64,000 nucleotides of DNA from Luidia sarsii (GCA_949987565.1 OX465111.1:17112801-17176800); one strand, 5' to 3'; numbered from the stretch's first letter, positions 47,700 through 59,428 are shown. The notes: generated by a model from the sequence alone, not told the origin. Program-made: numbers and translations.

Positions 47700-47917
47700 C
47701 TTATGCAACCCCCCCCCCCCATCCCCCACTCCCTCCCCTCCCCCCCCCCCCCCCCCACCAACCTCACCCTTCTGCCGCTACTGGCTGAATTATGGGGCCG
47801 ACACCTCCGTAATGGAATTTGTCAGATAAATTCCATTTGGTGGCGACTTGTGCTCACCTTCCATCTATTCCCATTGCTAGACGAGACGTGTGTGTTCGTG
47901 CGACCATTTTATTTTTT

Positions 47918-47955
<38 letters not shown>
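47700..47955. repeat. Poly-C runs and CT microsatellite
   Basis: C runs of 10-17 at 47709-47757 and a (CT)n run of about 35 bp at 47920-47955. Otherwise no gene is seen in 47560-48560 apart from a diverged FB1 arm at 48116-48155. Confidence 0.85.
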
Positions 47956-47957
<2 letters not shown>

Positions 47958-48564
47958 GGCAAGGGGCGAATCTGAGAATTCACGGAAGTGGGCAGGTGAT
48001 TTTTAACAACCTTCTTTTTTTTCAACTTTTTTTTTTTTCATTTGATTTGGTTTGGACTTAAATCAATAGACGACTGCTCTCTGACAGAATTGCAAAGTTC
48101 TGGAAAACGGTAGACAGCCTGACGTACGTTTCAATCCCAGCAGGACCTTTCTCAAATGTTTATGATTATTGCATTTGTTTAGGCCCCCTAAAAAATAATA
48201 GTTCTGCTTCCGGTTACCGACCCTATTTCTAGCCTGCAACCCTAAATAATGATGATAAAAATTCAATGTGTCATTTGATCGTATTAAGGCTTGACCACAT
48301 GCAGATGCCTCCATCTGATTGTAAAAAAAAAAATCCAGACCTACCTACCCTATTTTTAAATGCCATGTAATAGGAAGCAGAACTGTCAGTATATTGTGTT
48401 TGTCCTTGTGGTTTGTCTCCAAATGCAGAAACCAATGTAACTGCGTCAATCCCTTTTGGAAAGAAACACAGTCAGACAGTGAGCAGTCCAAGATTCCTGT
48501 ACACTTATGTACAACACTGGTTTTATTCAAAACATAAACATTCAATGATTCAATGATGTAAAAC

Positions 48565-48912
48565 TTAAAACCCCTACACAGCATTGGTCGAGGTCAAAGA
48601 ATAGCATCCATACAATGTACGTCGTCTGATCCAACATATGCATGTAGTAGCACACCTGTGAAAATTTCAGCTTAATCCGCCAACCAATTTGTTTCGCGAA
48701 AATGCAGCATTCAACGCCGTACTGTTCCGAAAAATAGTTTAGATCTCGGTGAGACGTAAACTATTTCTTTTACTCTTTTCTCCCAAAATACAACATTTTA
48801 GGCAGAAATATTGCAGTGAGAGGTTTCTACTATAACCATCTTCAAAATGTTTCATTTATATCTCTGAACATTTCTGTATTTCGATCTTACCAATGTTGTG
48901 TAGGGGCTTTAA
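48565..48912. mobile_element. T2-like MITE copy
   Basis: Ends TTAAAACCCCTACACAGCAT and ATGTTGTGTAGGGGCTTTAA are inverted repeats with TTAA at 48565 and 48909. The interior matches 13596-13825 in reverse (cggtgagacgtaaactattt, gagaggtttctactataacc). Confidence 0.85.
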
Positions 48913-48970
48913 ATGGTGGTTAGACTGGTTTGGGATTAAATGAGATTTGAAGGTTTGCATGGTGAGAATA

Positions 48971-49106
48971 TCAGGATAAATAGGTTTGCGGAGACACCAT
49001 GTAAATTCTCTTTTGTGAGTAAGTGTGGTTCCTCCGGTTCTTTTCAGAACCACACTTACTCACAAAAGAGAATTTACATGGTGTCTCCGGAAACCTATTT
49101 ATCCTG
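48971..49106. mobile_element. FB2 foldback, near-perfect palindrome
   Basis: Left arm aggataaataggtttgcgga-gacaccatgtaaattctctt and an almost identical reverse complement meet at cctccggttcttttcag. Arms are about 59 nt with one or two mismatches. The inner 31.3-kb centre is missing, so it is a shortened copy. Confidence 0.9.
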
Positions 49107-49359
49107 GTTTGGGATTACATTTATTTAGAGAAAAAAAATCAAAAAGGTTCTGCAAGGATCAAAACATTAGGCCCTCCGAATTTTTGATAATTGCTTTTTG
49201 TTAATTTTAGTCAGCAAGCAGTTGACAGCGTATTACAAAAATAATGGGAAGAACTAAACACATAAACATGCTTGCCTGCAGTGCCATGGGTAATTAGAGC
49301 TTTTGTGTACATTGTATAGTCACCGTTCACTGTGGTTGCTCCTGTTGATCATAGTAGGC

Positions 49360-49715
49360 CTATATATGATTATTTCATGCTACCTCGCATGAAAAACAGT
49401 TTCGGTTTTATACAACAACCTCAATAATGAAACAAAGAGAACAAGAAAATTGTATCCAGGACTGATTTAATCTTACAGCATGGGATGTGAAGGCCCGCAT
49501 GCACAGAGATGCAGACTGGTAGTACTGACTGGAATACTGCCATTATTCATTATTTTCATGCTACTTCGCTGCGCTCATACGCATGAAAAACAGTTTCGGT
49601 TTTATACAACAACCTCAATATTAAATGAAACAAAGAGAACAAGAAATTGTATCCAGGACGGATTTAATCTTACAACATGGGATGTGTAGGCCTGCATGCA
49701 CAGAGATGCAGACTG
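49360..49715. repeat. ~180-bp direct duplication
   Basis: gaaaaacagtttcggtttta, gaacaagaaa and gggatgtgaaggcccgcatg occur at 49390-49515 and again at 49583-49712 in the same order, with an intervening ctacttcgctgcgctcatac. Confidence 0.8.
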
Positions 49716-50239
49716 AAATGACCAGAGGAAAACCGGATAAGGAAAAACATGTACAGCATATGAGTGCACGAGCCTGAAGTGAGGCCGACAGGCGACACAC
49801 CCCACTATATACCCGACAAATGCATTGTTATGCCAATGACCAAGAGCTTGCGCGGAATGCAGGGGAGTACCTGTGTGTGACCAGTGAAGTGAGGCTTATT
49901 AAGAGCCAAACAAAACTAAATTGCTATTCATACCTGTGTGAACACTGCACAGTACGTGAAGCAATTAGACAATTTGTAACTGACATGCTGTCAAACCTGT
50001 TGATACTGCTAATATTTTATCTGTATTGGCACAATGGCTACTCACAATCACATTAGCTTCTTTCAATATTGATATTTTTTTTGGGGGGGGGGGCTCTGCT
50101 GGTACTAATGCATGCACAACACTGTGCGGTTAATGTAACAAAAATTCCTTTCTCAAGTAAGAATGTTTCACATAGTAACCTTTTTTGTTTTAGGATGAAT
50201 ATACATGTGTACAGTATGTACTGTGCATGTATTTGTGAA

Positions 50240-50745
50240 CATTGAACAATTGGAAAATGGGAAAAAATGGGAAATGGGACATGGAAAATGGGATATATGG
50301 GAAAATGAGATATGGAAAAATGGGACATGGAAAATGGGATATATGGGAAAATGAGACATGGAAAAATGGGAAAATGGGACATGGAAGATGTGATATATAT
50401 CGGAAAATGAAATATGGAAAAATGGGAAAATGGGACATGGAAGATGGCAAATTGGAAATGAAAACAGAAGTGAGTTAATTGGCTTGACTTGACTTGGGAC
50501 CTGGAAAATGGGACAAGGAAAATGGGACATGGGGCATGGAAAAATAAGGACATGGAAAATGGGACATGGAAAATGGGACATGGAAAATGGGACATGGAAA
50601 ATGGGACATGAAAAATGGGACATGGGGCATGGAAAAATAAGGACATGGAAAATGGGACATGGAAAATGGGACATGGAAATATGGGGAGGAATGGAAAAAT
50701 GGGAATGGAAGATAGCAAATTGGAAATGGAAATTGAAGTGAGTTA
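50240..50745. repeat. AAAATGGGACATGG array in two blocks
   Basis: Units of 14-18 bp (gaaaatgggacatgg) fill 50255-50450 and 50500-50690. Each block ends with gcaaattggaaatg-aa and gtgagttaattggcttgac, so the second is a duplicate of the first at a larger scale. The phenylalanine/proline/histidine-rich minus-strand frames are artefacts. Confidence 0.92.
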
Positions 50746-52045
50746 ATTGGCTTGACCTGACTTTGACTAAATGTTACAACCTGACCACAAGGCAAATCTC
50801 AGAAATGGAGAGAGCCGGACATTTCCAATCCAAGCAGGAACCCTTCTCAGAGGCAGAAGGAAATGAAACAAAACAAAATGAACTGGAAATCTCCCCTCTC
50901 CTCCCCCTCGTCTCCAGAGTCCAGAACCGAGCAAATTGGGGACTCAGTGCAATCCCTCAGCCCAGCCTTGAGTTGGGCCAGGATTAGGGGGCAGATCTGC
51001 TGCGGGGCAGGAAGGCACAGTCAATAAACCTGACGGTCCGTAGCTGCGGCTCGGACTCTGAGTGCCCGACTTTCTGTCAGTCAACCTCCTCCCTCCTCCC
51101 ACATCCCCCTCCACCCTCGCCTTGCATCTCTAAATGCCACCTTCTGTCCACGTCCGGCTAGTATCAGTGGCACATTTCACGACTTGGTTTTGCAGCTGCA
51201 AAAATAGGCAGGCTGAGCCCTGGCACCCTGCAGTATGAATTGCCAAAAAAAATTCACATGGACAATCATGAATATATACAATTACATGTATACATTGTAG
51301 ACAACTAGAAGTACTATATATGATATACTTACAATAGCAGTAGATTAAATGTGTATCACTGTAATCTGTATCATATGTCGTATGTACTTGGAGTAATGTA
51401 TAAATTGTCTATAACATGCAAGCACACAACTTCCAATGTACATGTACAGTATGCCGTGTACATGTACATGTACACGTGAACATCTTATGGCACCTGGGCA
51501 CATGTGCACGCCACGAACATGTACATACTGTACATACATACGTCTTATACACATGTATGCACATATGCACATGTGCATGAACGTGTACAGTACATCGTTC
51601 TACGTTCAGCGTCTCAAGCTTGTTGTCCCACTCTAGTCTTATTTATAATCTCTATGGTACATGATGATTAGATGTGCCGTACATTATGTAATCTACTGAA
51701 CTAAGCGGACCTTTCCCCACTGTAGCTGACATGCAGTTATACATGTAGGTACATACATTGTACACAGAACATGACTACATGTATACATGTAATCATGCAT
51801 GTCTGTTTCATCAGTGGGCCTTCTGTATATGAAATGAATGTTATTTATTACTGTACATGTAAACAGTTTGTGTAATCAATCATAAGAGGTGCATGCAAAG
51901 ATAGTACATGGAATATGTTACCCTACTGCTTGCACACATTATTCTAATGCAATTCACTCTTGTACGTGTACCTGGACATTGTCCTAACCTTTACACACGT
52001 ACCGTTCATCTGAACGCGCGCAAGTTCCTTGTTTCTGTTCTGCAG
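50746..52045. other. No gene seen; TACATGTA-rich
   Basis: A diverged FB1 arm lies near 50805-50850 (gccggacatttccaatccaa). Simple acatgtac sequence lies at 51430-51600 and 51740-51800. No exon signal. Confidence 0.45.
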
Positions 52046-52049
52046 AGGC

Positions 52050-53060
52050 CAGCTTGTCAGATGTGTTCATTCATTACTGTATGAGCAGAATGTGGGTGTG
52101 CTCTGTGAAAGGGCCATTTGCTTGGAGAATTATGGAGGGACTTTCTGTGTGTGTTTCATTTCCGAAGTCGCAGAAGTTTCTTTCAGTCTCTCTGTCAGAT
52201 GGCAAACAAAACCGGAGAAATGTCTGGTTCAAACCCACTCACAACTCACACCTTTTTCCCTCAGAATGTGGGTGTACTCTGTAATATAGCCATTTGCATG
52301 GAGGTACTTTCTACATGTACTTTATGTGTTTCATTTCAGTCCCTCTGTCAGAGGGCAAACAAAACCGGAGAAATGTCTGGTTCAAACCCACTCACAACTC
52401 ACACCTTTTCCCTCAGAATGTGGGTGTACTCTGTGATAGAGCCATTTGCATGGAGGTACTTTCTACATGTACTTTATGTGTTTCATTTCAGTCCCTCTGT
52501 CAGAGGGCAAACAAAACCGGAGAAATGTCTGGTTCAAACCCACTCACAACTCACACCTTTTCCCTCAGAATGTGGGTGTACTCTGTGATAGAGCCATTTG
52601 CATGGAGAGACTTCCTACATGTACATTTGAAGTCACAGAAGTCCCTTCAGTCTGTCTGTCAAACAAAGCCAGAGAAATGTCTGGTTCAAACCCACTCACA
52701 ACTCACACCTTTTCCCTCAGAATGTGGGTGTACTCTGTGATAGAGCCATTTGCATGGAGAGACTTCCTACATGTACATTTGAAGTCACAGAAGTCCCTTC
52801 AGTCTGTCTGTCAAACAAAGCCAGAGAAATGTCTGGTTCAAACCCACTCACAACTCACACCTTTTTCCCTCAGAATGTGGGTGTACTCTGTGATATAGCT
52901 GTTTGCATAGAGAGACTTCCTAGTTTCTACATGTACATTTGAATGGGTTTCATTTCCAAAGTCACAGAAGTCCCTTTCAGTCTCTCTGTCAGATGGCAAA
53001 CAAAACCAGACAAATGTCTGGTTCAAACCCACTCACAACTCACACCTTTTTCCCTCAGCC
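52050..53060. repeat. 152-bp satellite, about six units
   Basis: ccctcagaatgtgggtgtac recurs at about 52259, 52411, 52563, 52717 and 52870, after a related unit starting near 52085. Each unit has catttgcatggag, cttctacatgtac and gaaatgtctggttcaaaccc. Because 152 is not a multiple of three, the 148-156-aa frames here cycle through all three readings of the same unit and are not genes. Confidence 0.93.
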
Positions 53061-53589
53061 GACACTGTCAACAATTTTCCCGCATTCATCGCAAACGGCA
53101 CACCCTCGCTCCAACCTTCTTTTTTTTCGCTTCTGATATTTACTTTGCAGTGTAAATAATTTCAAAGGATGGGGGTGGGGAGGGACCGGGTGTCATACAG
53201 TAAACACTGCGCCCTTTGGGAATACGTGCCGATGGAATGAGACAGCGAACATGACGAGGTCTGGCCTGGGACGGCGAATGGTTGGGGGGGGGGGTATGGC
53301 GTATCTGCAGCGGATGTGGGGTATAAGATAGCAGCGATTTGCACCTGCAAGATGGTCATTGCTGGCAGAAACCACCCACTTCTTTGGCACTGAAAGCCCA
53401 CCCCCTGTATGCAAAACAAATAATGTCAGAAAACCAGTGCATAATGTTTTAGAAAAGCGATTTCAACTTTTGATTTGAAAGTTTTCATGGTGAGAATAGC
53501 AGAATAAGTAATAGGGAGGTTTGCATTAATATTAAACTTCTTATGGAAATGGATTAAACAAAAGGCAAACCGAATGTAAAGAAAAAATA

Positions 53590-53722
53590 GGAAGGCCTGA
53601 TATTTCAATCCTAGCAGGATCTTTCTCAGGTCCTGCTAGGATAGAAACATGAGACCCTTCTAATTTTGTGATATTCGCTTTTTGGTCATTTTATTTAGTA
53701 AAGCAGTTTGGAACATTTTTGC
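53590..53722. mobile_element. FB1 foldback copy
   Basis: Arms aggcctgatatttcaatcct and gtcctgctaggatagaaac almost touch (centre atctttctcag). The tail is gtcattttatttagtaaagc. Confidence 0.8.
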
Positions 53723-53785
53723 TTACTACTGAAAGGAAAACTGGCTGGGAAGTTTTAAGGCAATCTGTGAACAGAGCAAAGAAAG

Positions 53786-54035
53786 TTTGACTGGACCGGG
53801 AGGTGAACCTGAGACCAGTGCTGGTTCGTTAAACCAGAGGTCTCTGGTTCAAATCCCAGTCCATTTATTCAAATGTCAAACGTTTCCAGTAACCTAAGTG
53901 CTAATGCTTCTTTTTCAAAAAGTCTTTAACCTTAGATTAGGAAGTTATAGGAAACTTTCCTAGGAAAGGAATTTGGACTGGAGTGGGACTTGAACCCGGG
54001 ACTCCAACAATCAACTGAGTATTTCTTACCTTTAA
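53786..54035. repeat. Two tRNA-like segments in opposite directions
   Basis: 53786-53868 on the + strand has pairing ends gactgg/ccagtc, an anticodon-arm-like hairpin ctggt-tcgttaa-accag and a B box tggttcaaatccc. 53970-54035 read on the minus strand has a B box cgggttcaagtccc and the same 3' end (cagtcc). The base before the presumed anticodon is C where tRNAs have T. Both are best seen as SINE or tRNA relics. Confidence 0.5.
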
Positions 54036-54339
54036 CTCTGTTGACATACATGATACATGTACAGACTTGAACATGTGCATGTACATGTATGGACATGTTC
54101 ATGTACATGTATGGACATGTTCATGTATGAGCTGTGCCTATGTACTGTACGTACAGACATACATACCGGTAAATCATCAACGAGAGAATTATTTACTTAA
54201 AAATCATTGCAAGGAAAGGTGGCTCAGCAGCTGTTGCATGTAGGCCTTTGGGTATAGCAGTCCATTCATCTCTATTTTACCAGATCATGTCGAGTGAAAG
54301 GCAAAAAAGGCAAATATTCATTTAACAAGTGTGGGGCTA

Positions 54340-54647
54340 CGCTGCCTTTGAGAAAGGTCCTGCTAGGATCGAAATGTCAGGCCCACTAAATTTTAAGATT
54401 TCCATTTTGGTATTTTTTAGTCAGTTAGCAGTTTGCAACATTTTTGTATATCACTCTAGGTCTGTGTACTTTTCGAGAAATCTTCACTCAAATAGTTTGA
54501 TATTACTCACAAGTTTTTTTTCCTACTTTCTCAGATTACCATTTGATCTAAAACCTTCGCAGGATTTCTGTTTTGGAATGTTTAGTGGCATAACACACAA
54601 ACTGTGGCCATCTTTTGACTTTTACCGATATTGTACAGGGCCTTTAA
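54340..54647. mobile_element. FB1 arm joined to the right part of a T2-like MITE
   Basis: 54340-54468 is an FB1 arm with tail (ggatcgaaatgtcaggccc, tcagttagcagtttgcaaca). 54472-54647 matches the right half of 59532-59905 and ends gtacagggcctttaa at TTAA 54644. FB1 replaced or truncated the left half of the MITE. Confidence 0.78.
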
Positions 54648-55600
54648 ATCCAGTGTGTGGGGCCAGTGATCGCTTTCACCAAACCCATCGTAACTTGGGA
54701 CTGTAGGAGTAGGACCAATTGTAAGGTCATGAACAATGCAATGAAACTATATGCCCATACACATATGTGAGCCTCCATGACAACCGTGGATTACCTTACC
54801 CATCGCAGTGACAATAAGTTGTAAGGCCTTGTTATGTGAAATTAACCCTTGTACTAATTGTATCATGCACATGTATGCACCTAGAAAGCCTTGGTGCTTG
54901 GAGGCGACTGAGAATCTGTTTCGATCGATTAATTGTAGAATGTCGCCGGTCTTGTGTGAAACAGCTGCGGAGTGCATTATTTGTGGACCTCTTTGTGTGC
55001 GCAATGGATTGAGGGGAAAGGCCACTGTATAGATGCATCGTGCAGACGTACGTGTAGGCCAGTGATGCTGCTCTAAGCTTGCGTTCAGACAGCATATTGC
55101 TCACAGATGTACGGTCTGTGTACGAACTGCATGAGAGGCTGACGACCACATTGGCAACGCCCCTCTACCATTCAGGCTCCTGTTTGGTTCCAAAGGCCGA
55201 CCACAGTGCGCAGACATCTGACTATAAGGCAGGGTGACATGCTCGTGGGGGATGCGATTGGCTGTGCTCTCTTCGGCGTTGTCCTGACAACCATCCGTAG
55301 GCTTATGCCCGGCTTTGCGCCAAGGCTGCCTCGGCAACACGGTTGAATTTTTTTTTTGGGGGGGGGGATTGCACAAAGGCCGTTGTAATTGGTGTTACCA
55401 TGGCAACGTTGTGTATCATGGTGGGTTTTTTTTTTGCGGAGATGTACGGAAATCCAGCATTGGTAGGGCACGCCTCTGTGTGGCACTGAACTATTGCGCT
55501 GACTTCTGCTCCAGATGATGACCTTTTGTTCTTGTCACAGATAAATGTGCTGTCAAATAGCATTGCTGTTTAATTATCAGTCAAGCATTGATGCAGACTA
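54648..55600. other. No gene seen
   Basis: Frames up to 105 aa on both strands (54832-55563) overlap each other and lack motifs. There are G and T runs near 55350 and 55430. A hairpin-prone ccatcgtaacttggg/cttacc stretch near 54690-54800 resembles one at 38710-38820 and 56940-57070. Confidence 0.4.
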
Positions 55601-55783
55601 CTCTGTATACATGTACATGAATGTTTACCAGTGAATATGCACATACTCTGAAAGCAGTACAGTGTACATGTACATGTCCATTGTACAGTATGTGTTCTGT
55701 AGGTACATGTACACATGTGCATACAGCACAGTGAGTACAACCATTGTACAATGTCTGAATGCATGTACAGTATACGTACAGTG

Positions 55784-55907
55784 TAGGTGTGTGGTACTGG
55801 TACATGTAATTGTTCCTTATAAATCATGCATACATGTACACATACATCAATGTATGTGTACATGTATGCAGGATTTATAAGGAACAATTACATGTACCAC
55901 ACACCTA
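55784..55907. repeat. 124-bp palindrome
   Basis: Left arm taggtgtgtggtactggtac and so on to tgtacacatacat; the right arm is its reverse complement ending ccacacaccta, across a 4-5-nt centre (caatg). The only large difference is a 6-nt insertion tggtac in the left arm. Confidence 0.9.
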
Positions 55908-56579
55908 CGTAATTGTACATTCATTGAACAAGGTTGCTCTAAATGATAAAAGCACAGCACATACATCATGTAGGCCTATTATGCATGTGCATACATAGTT
56001 TAACCTCTAAAATGGGTCTGACATTTCTACCATAGCTGGTCCTTTATCAACTAATACCGGAAAGACAATGGCAAAAGCAAACTGGCCAGCTGATCACATC
56101 TTTGAAATTGAAACATGTTTGGTCAGCCATATTTTTTCCTACTAATTTGTTAATGTACGATGTAGCAACGAAAATTTGACTGGCCAGGAATTTTGGCACC
56201 GAAGACTCTGTCTTCATGTACAGTGCACATGTGCACTAGTGCTCTGTCCTTAGCAACATAATATCCAGTCCTCAGGTGGCAGTCTTCGCAAATTGTCAAT
56301 TTATTGCATTGCTGTACTCTCGCATAGCTGAGGTATCTGTACATGGTTTTGTTGGGCACAGTGTTCTGTACGTTCTGTACGTAATGTCCACCGCTGCACT
56401 GCAACACGTACATTTTGCGCACTGTATATAGTCTGCAGTGCCATTGCTGATTCCTACTCGCTGTTTATGTGAAAGGAGTGACATGCACGCACTGGCTCCC
56501 TTTGCCAGTTGTCAGTGGAAGTGTCCTTGGGCACAGAACATCTCACGAGACTATAAGGGACTACACTTATCAAGAATTA

Positions 56580-56745
56580 GAAGGGGCCTGACATTTCGAT
56601 CCTAGCAGGACCTCTCTCAAAGGCAGATTGACCCGTCACTCTGCCACTGAGAAAGGCCCTTCTAGGAATCGAAATGTCAGGCCCTCCTAATTTTTGATAT
56701 TCACTAGCTTTTGGTCACTTTAGTCAGGAAGGTAATTTGTAACAT
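56580..56745. mobile_element. FB1 foldback copy
   Basis: Arms ggggcctgacatttcgatcc and ggaatcgaaatgtcaggccc with centre agattgacccgtcactctgc. The tail is diverged (cactttagtcaggaaggtaa). Confidence 0.85.
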
Positions 56746-57491
56746 GTGTGCGTATTGCTGAAGACTACACTTGAAAAGCGTGAACATGATTCACAACCCT
56801 TAAGTTCTAAATCTGCACGTACATGTACGTTGTGTGTACATTGTACATACCGTATGTAGTGCAACATGCAGTGCATGTATGCTAAATGCACGCTAAATTC
56901 ACATTGGTCTTGTCTGGTCCGTGGTGATTTTCACAAAGCCTTACAAGGCATCATAACCATCAACTTACGATGGATAACCCATCGTAAGTTGTGACACACC
57001 GTATGGTTTCTATGCATTGCTCATCGTCTTGCGATTGATTATTGATGATGGGTTTGGTGAAAGCGATCTGGCATCGGGCTTACCATTAGTGCCAGTTGTA
57101 TTTGATATGCCAGCAGCCAGAGTGCCAGACTATATTTTGTGCTAGTGTGGTTACAACTTACACCGTACAGATTAGATAATACCAAGGCACAGCGTTAATG
57201 AAATCAGCAAGAGGAATTCAACTGCTTTCAATTTTGATTTTTCATATTTTACACGGATATCAGAGAAAATGCTTCATGAATTTAAAGACAAGAAGCAAGT
57301 ACATGTAGGCATGATGTTGCTGTATTCATTACTGAACAATCTTGTCTTTGAAAAACATGTACATGGAGACATATAAAAAGACATGTATGATTATTTATAT
57401 GGATTGCATGTCCACTTAATCATCACTGTTTTCGAGTTTGTCCCCAAAAATGTGAAAGCACTTGGTTCATGTATTAGTTATTTGTAAATGT

Positions 57492-57655
57492 GATATACAA
57501 AAATGTTGCAAACTGCTTACTGACTAAAATTACCAAAATGCAAATCTCAAAATTTAGTGGGCCTGACGTTTCGATCCTAGCAGGACCTTTCTCAAATGCA
57601 GAGAGCCTTTGAGAAAGGTCCTGCTAGGATCAAAACGTCAGGCCCACTAAATTTT
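57492..57655. mobile_element. FB1 foldback element with 15-bp TSD
   Basis: The 164-bp element runs from gatatacaaaaatgttgcaa to caggcccactaaatttt between exact copies of GTTATTTGTAAATGT (57477-57491 and 57656-57670). Both arms are almost identical to the 25.5- and 40.1-kb copies, so it is young. Confidence 0.95.
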
Positions 57656-57670
57656 GTTATTTGTAAATGT

Positions 57671-58257
57671 TTGATTGTCCATATGTGTGCATCACATTCA
57701 TGTATAAAATGTAACCAGAAAGCACTTGGTAGATGTACTTGTACGTTTACAGTTCATAGTTCTTAAATAATAAACAAAAAGTCATTTCATTTTCCTATGG
57801 CTCACGTATGTATACTGTCTTATAAAAAAAAATGATATACCAATGAATACGAGTGCAGTAATAGCTATATGCCTTGCAAACCTCTAACATCTCCCATATG
57901 CTTAGCACCAATATGCCAATGAGCTGAGGAGGGGACATTTGATAATTAAGCGGGGGGGGGGGGGGGGGGGGATCAATCCTTCCTGGCCTCAACCACAATG
58001 TGCTAATATTATGTTGCTGTGGTCAAAAAATGGTCTCCCTACAGCATCCGTAATTGCTACACTGTTTGACCTTCTGCGGTCGCTCACCGGCGCACGCTCG
58101 GATCGGATGAGTAGCTGTAACAGTTGGTGCAATCCATTTCAATTTCTGTCGGCCTTCGTAAAGCCAAACCCAGAAGAGATTCCACTGTGGCTATTTTCTG
58201 TGGGATTCGGCTGACCGGAAACCAGCTGCAGTGCATTAACAAGATGCCACCGTCAAA
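57671..58257. other. No gene; G-run
   Basis: A run of about 20 G at 57951-57970. A 91-aa + frame crosses the run and has no recognisable motif. Confidence 0.4.
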
Positions 58258-58790
58258 AAGTAGGAGGGCCTGCTGAGGTTTCGATCCTTAGCGGGATCCT
58301 TTCTCAGAGGCTTTTGAGAAAGGTCCTGCTAGGATTGAAACGGCATACTACCTTTGAGAAAGGTCCTGCTAGGATTGAAACAGCGTACTACTTTTGAGAA
58401 AGGTCCTGCTAGGATTGAAACAGCATACTACCTTTGAGAAAGGTCCTGCTAGGATTGAAACAGCGTACTACCTTTGAGAAAGGTCCTGCTAGGATTGAAA
58501 CAGCGTACTACTTTTGAGAAAGGTCCTGCTAGGATTGAAACGGCATACTACCTTTGAGAAAGGTCCTGCTAGGATTGAAACAGCGTACTACTTTTGAGAA
58601 AGGTCCTGCTAGGATTGAAACGGCATACTACCTTTGAGAAAGGTCCTGCTAGGATTGAAAGGGCGTACTACCTTTGAGAAAGGTCCTGCTACTGCTTGGA
58701 TCAAATCATCAGGCCCTGCTTATAATTTTCTTATATTCGCTTTGTGGTCATTTTATTCAGTAAGCAGTTTGCAACATTCTTGCATAATAC
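58258..58790. repeat. FB1 copy expanded into a 40-bp minisatellite
   Basis: An FB1 left arm (58262-58310) is followed by nine full 40-bp units and a partial tenth (starts every 40 bp from 58311 to 58671), each ttgagaaaggtcctgctagg plus attgaaa and a six-base variable part (cggcat, cagcgt, cagcat, gggcgt) before acta. The usual FB1 tail follows (gtcattttattcagtaagca). The amplified unit is the right arm of the foldback. Confidence 0.93.
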
Positions 58791-59019
58791 TGTAGTCAAG
58801 ATGGTACCATGTCCATGTACATACAGTACTACATTGTATGTACGTGCAGTTTCCATTTACAGTACATACGTGTACATTACCGGTAGATACATGTACATGT
58901 ATACACGTATGTAATTGGTAATCAAAATCAGTACAGTACATACGGGTACATGTATTATAGCTCCAATTGTACATGTAATATGCATTTACAGTACATACAA
59001 TGTATACATCCATACATAC

Positions 59020-59099
59020 TAGTCCCACTTACCTGGCCACTAGGAGCTCCCCTTAAACTCGTTTAAGGGGAGCTCCTAGCGGCCCAGTAAGTGGGACTA
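59020..59099. repeat. 80-bp near-perfect hairpin
   Basis: Left arm tagtcccacttacctggcc-actaggagctccccttaaac and the matching right arm are separated by only tc. Arms are 39 nt with about three mismatches. The flanks are catacata repeats. The tiny loop makes a microRNA precursor unlikely. Confidence 0.92.
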
Positions 59100-59204
59100 C
59101 ATACATACATACATGTAATGTAATCTGCAATTCCAACTTGTTTTGTAAATCCTGTCTTACAGTAATATTAACTTCTAACTCGACTTAAACGACCAAAATA
59201 AGAA

Positions 59205-59325
59205 TCTCAAGCATTTGGAGGGCCTGGCATTCTGATCCTAGCAGAGACCTTTCTCAAAGGCAGAATCATTCAACAGCTAGTCTGCCTTTGAGTTCAAGAT
59301 CCTGCCAGGATGGAAATGTCAGGGC
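59205..59325. mobile_element. FB1 foldback copy, diverged
   Basis: tggagggcctggcattctga ... cctttctcaaaggcagaatc faces ctgcctttgag ... atcctgccaggatggaaatg. The tail gacttaaacgaccaaaataa precedes it. Confidence 0.75.
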
Positions 59326-59379
59326 CTCTGGCTTTGTTTAGTTTTCTAATGTCTGTCTGCTGCAACCCATCTCTACTGA

Positions 59380-59428
59380 AAAGAAGAAGAAGAAAAAGAA
59401 GAAGAAGAAGAGGAAGAAGAAGAAGAAA
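59380..59428. repeat. AAG microsatellite
   Basis: About 48 bp of (AAG)n with aaaa and agg interruptions. Confidence 0.9.

Noticed and set aside
50053..50718. 221- and 168-aa minus-strand ORFs with Phe/Pro/His repeats
   Set aside because: They read through the aaaatgggacatgg tandem array.
53786..53868. Possible functional tRNA (Asn-like anticodon GTT)
   Set aside because: The loop base before the anticodon is C where tRNAs have T, and the D arm is poor; a SINE relic fits better.
58311..58691. CRISPR-like array of 40-bp units
   Set aside because: This is eukaryotic DNA, and the variable part is only six bases with few variants. The unit is an FB1 arm.
59020..59099. microRNA precursor
   Set aside because: The 2-nt loop and nearly perfect 39-bp stem do not fit a normal pre-miRNA.
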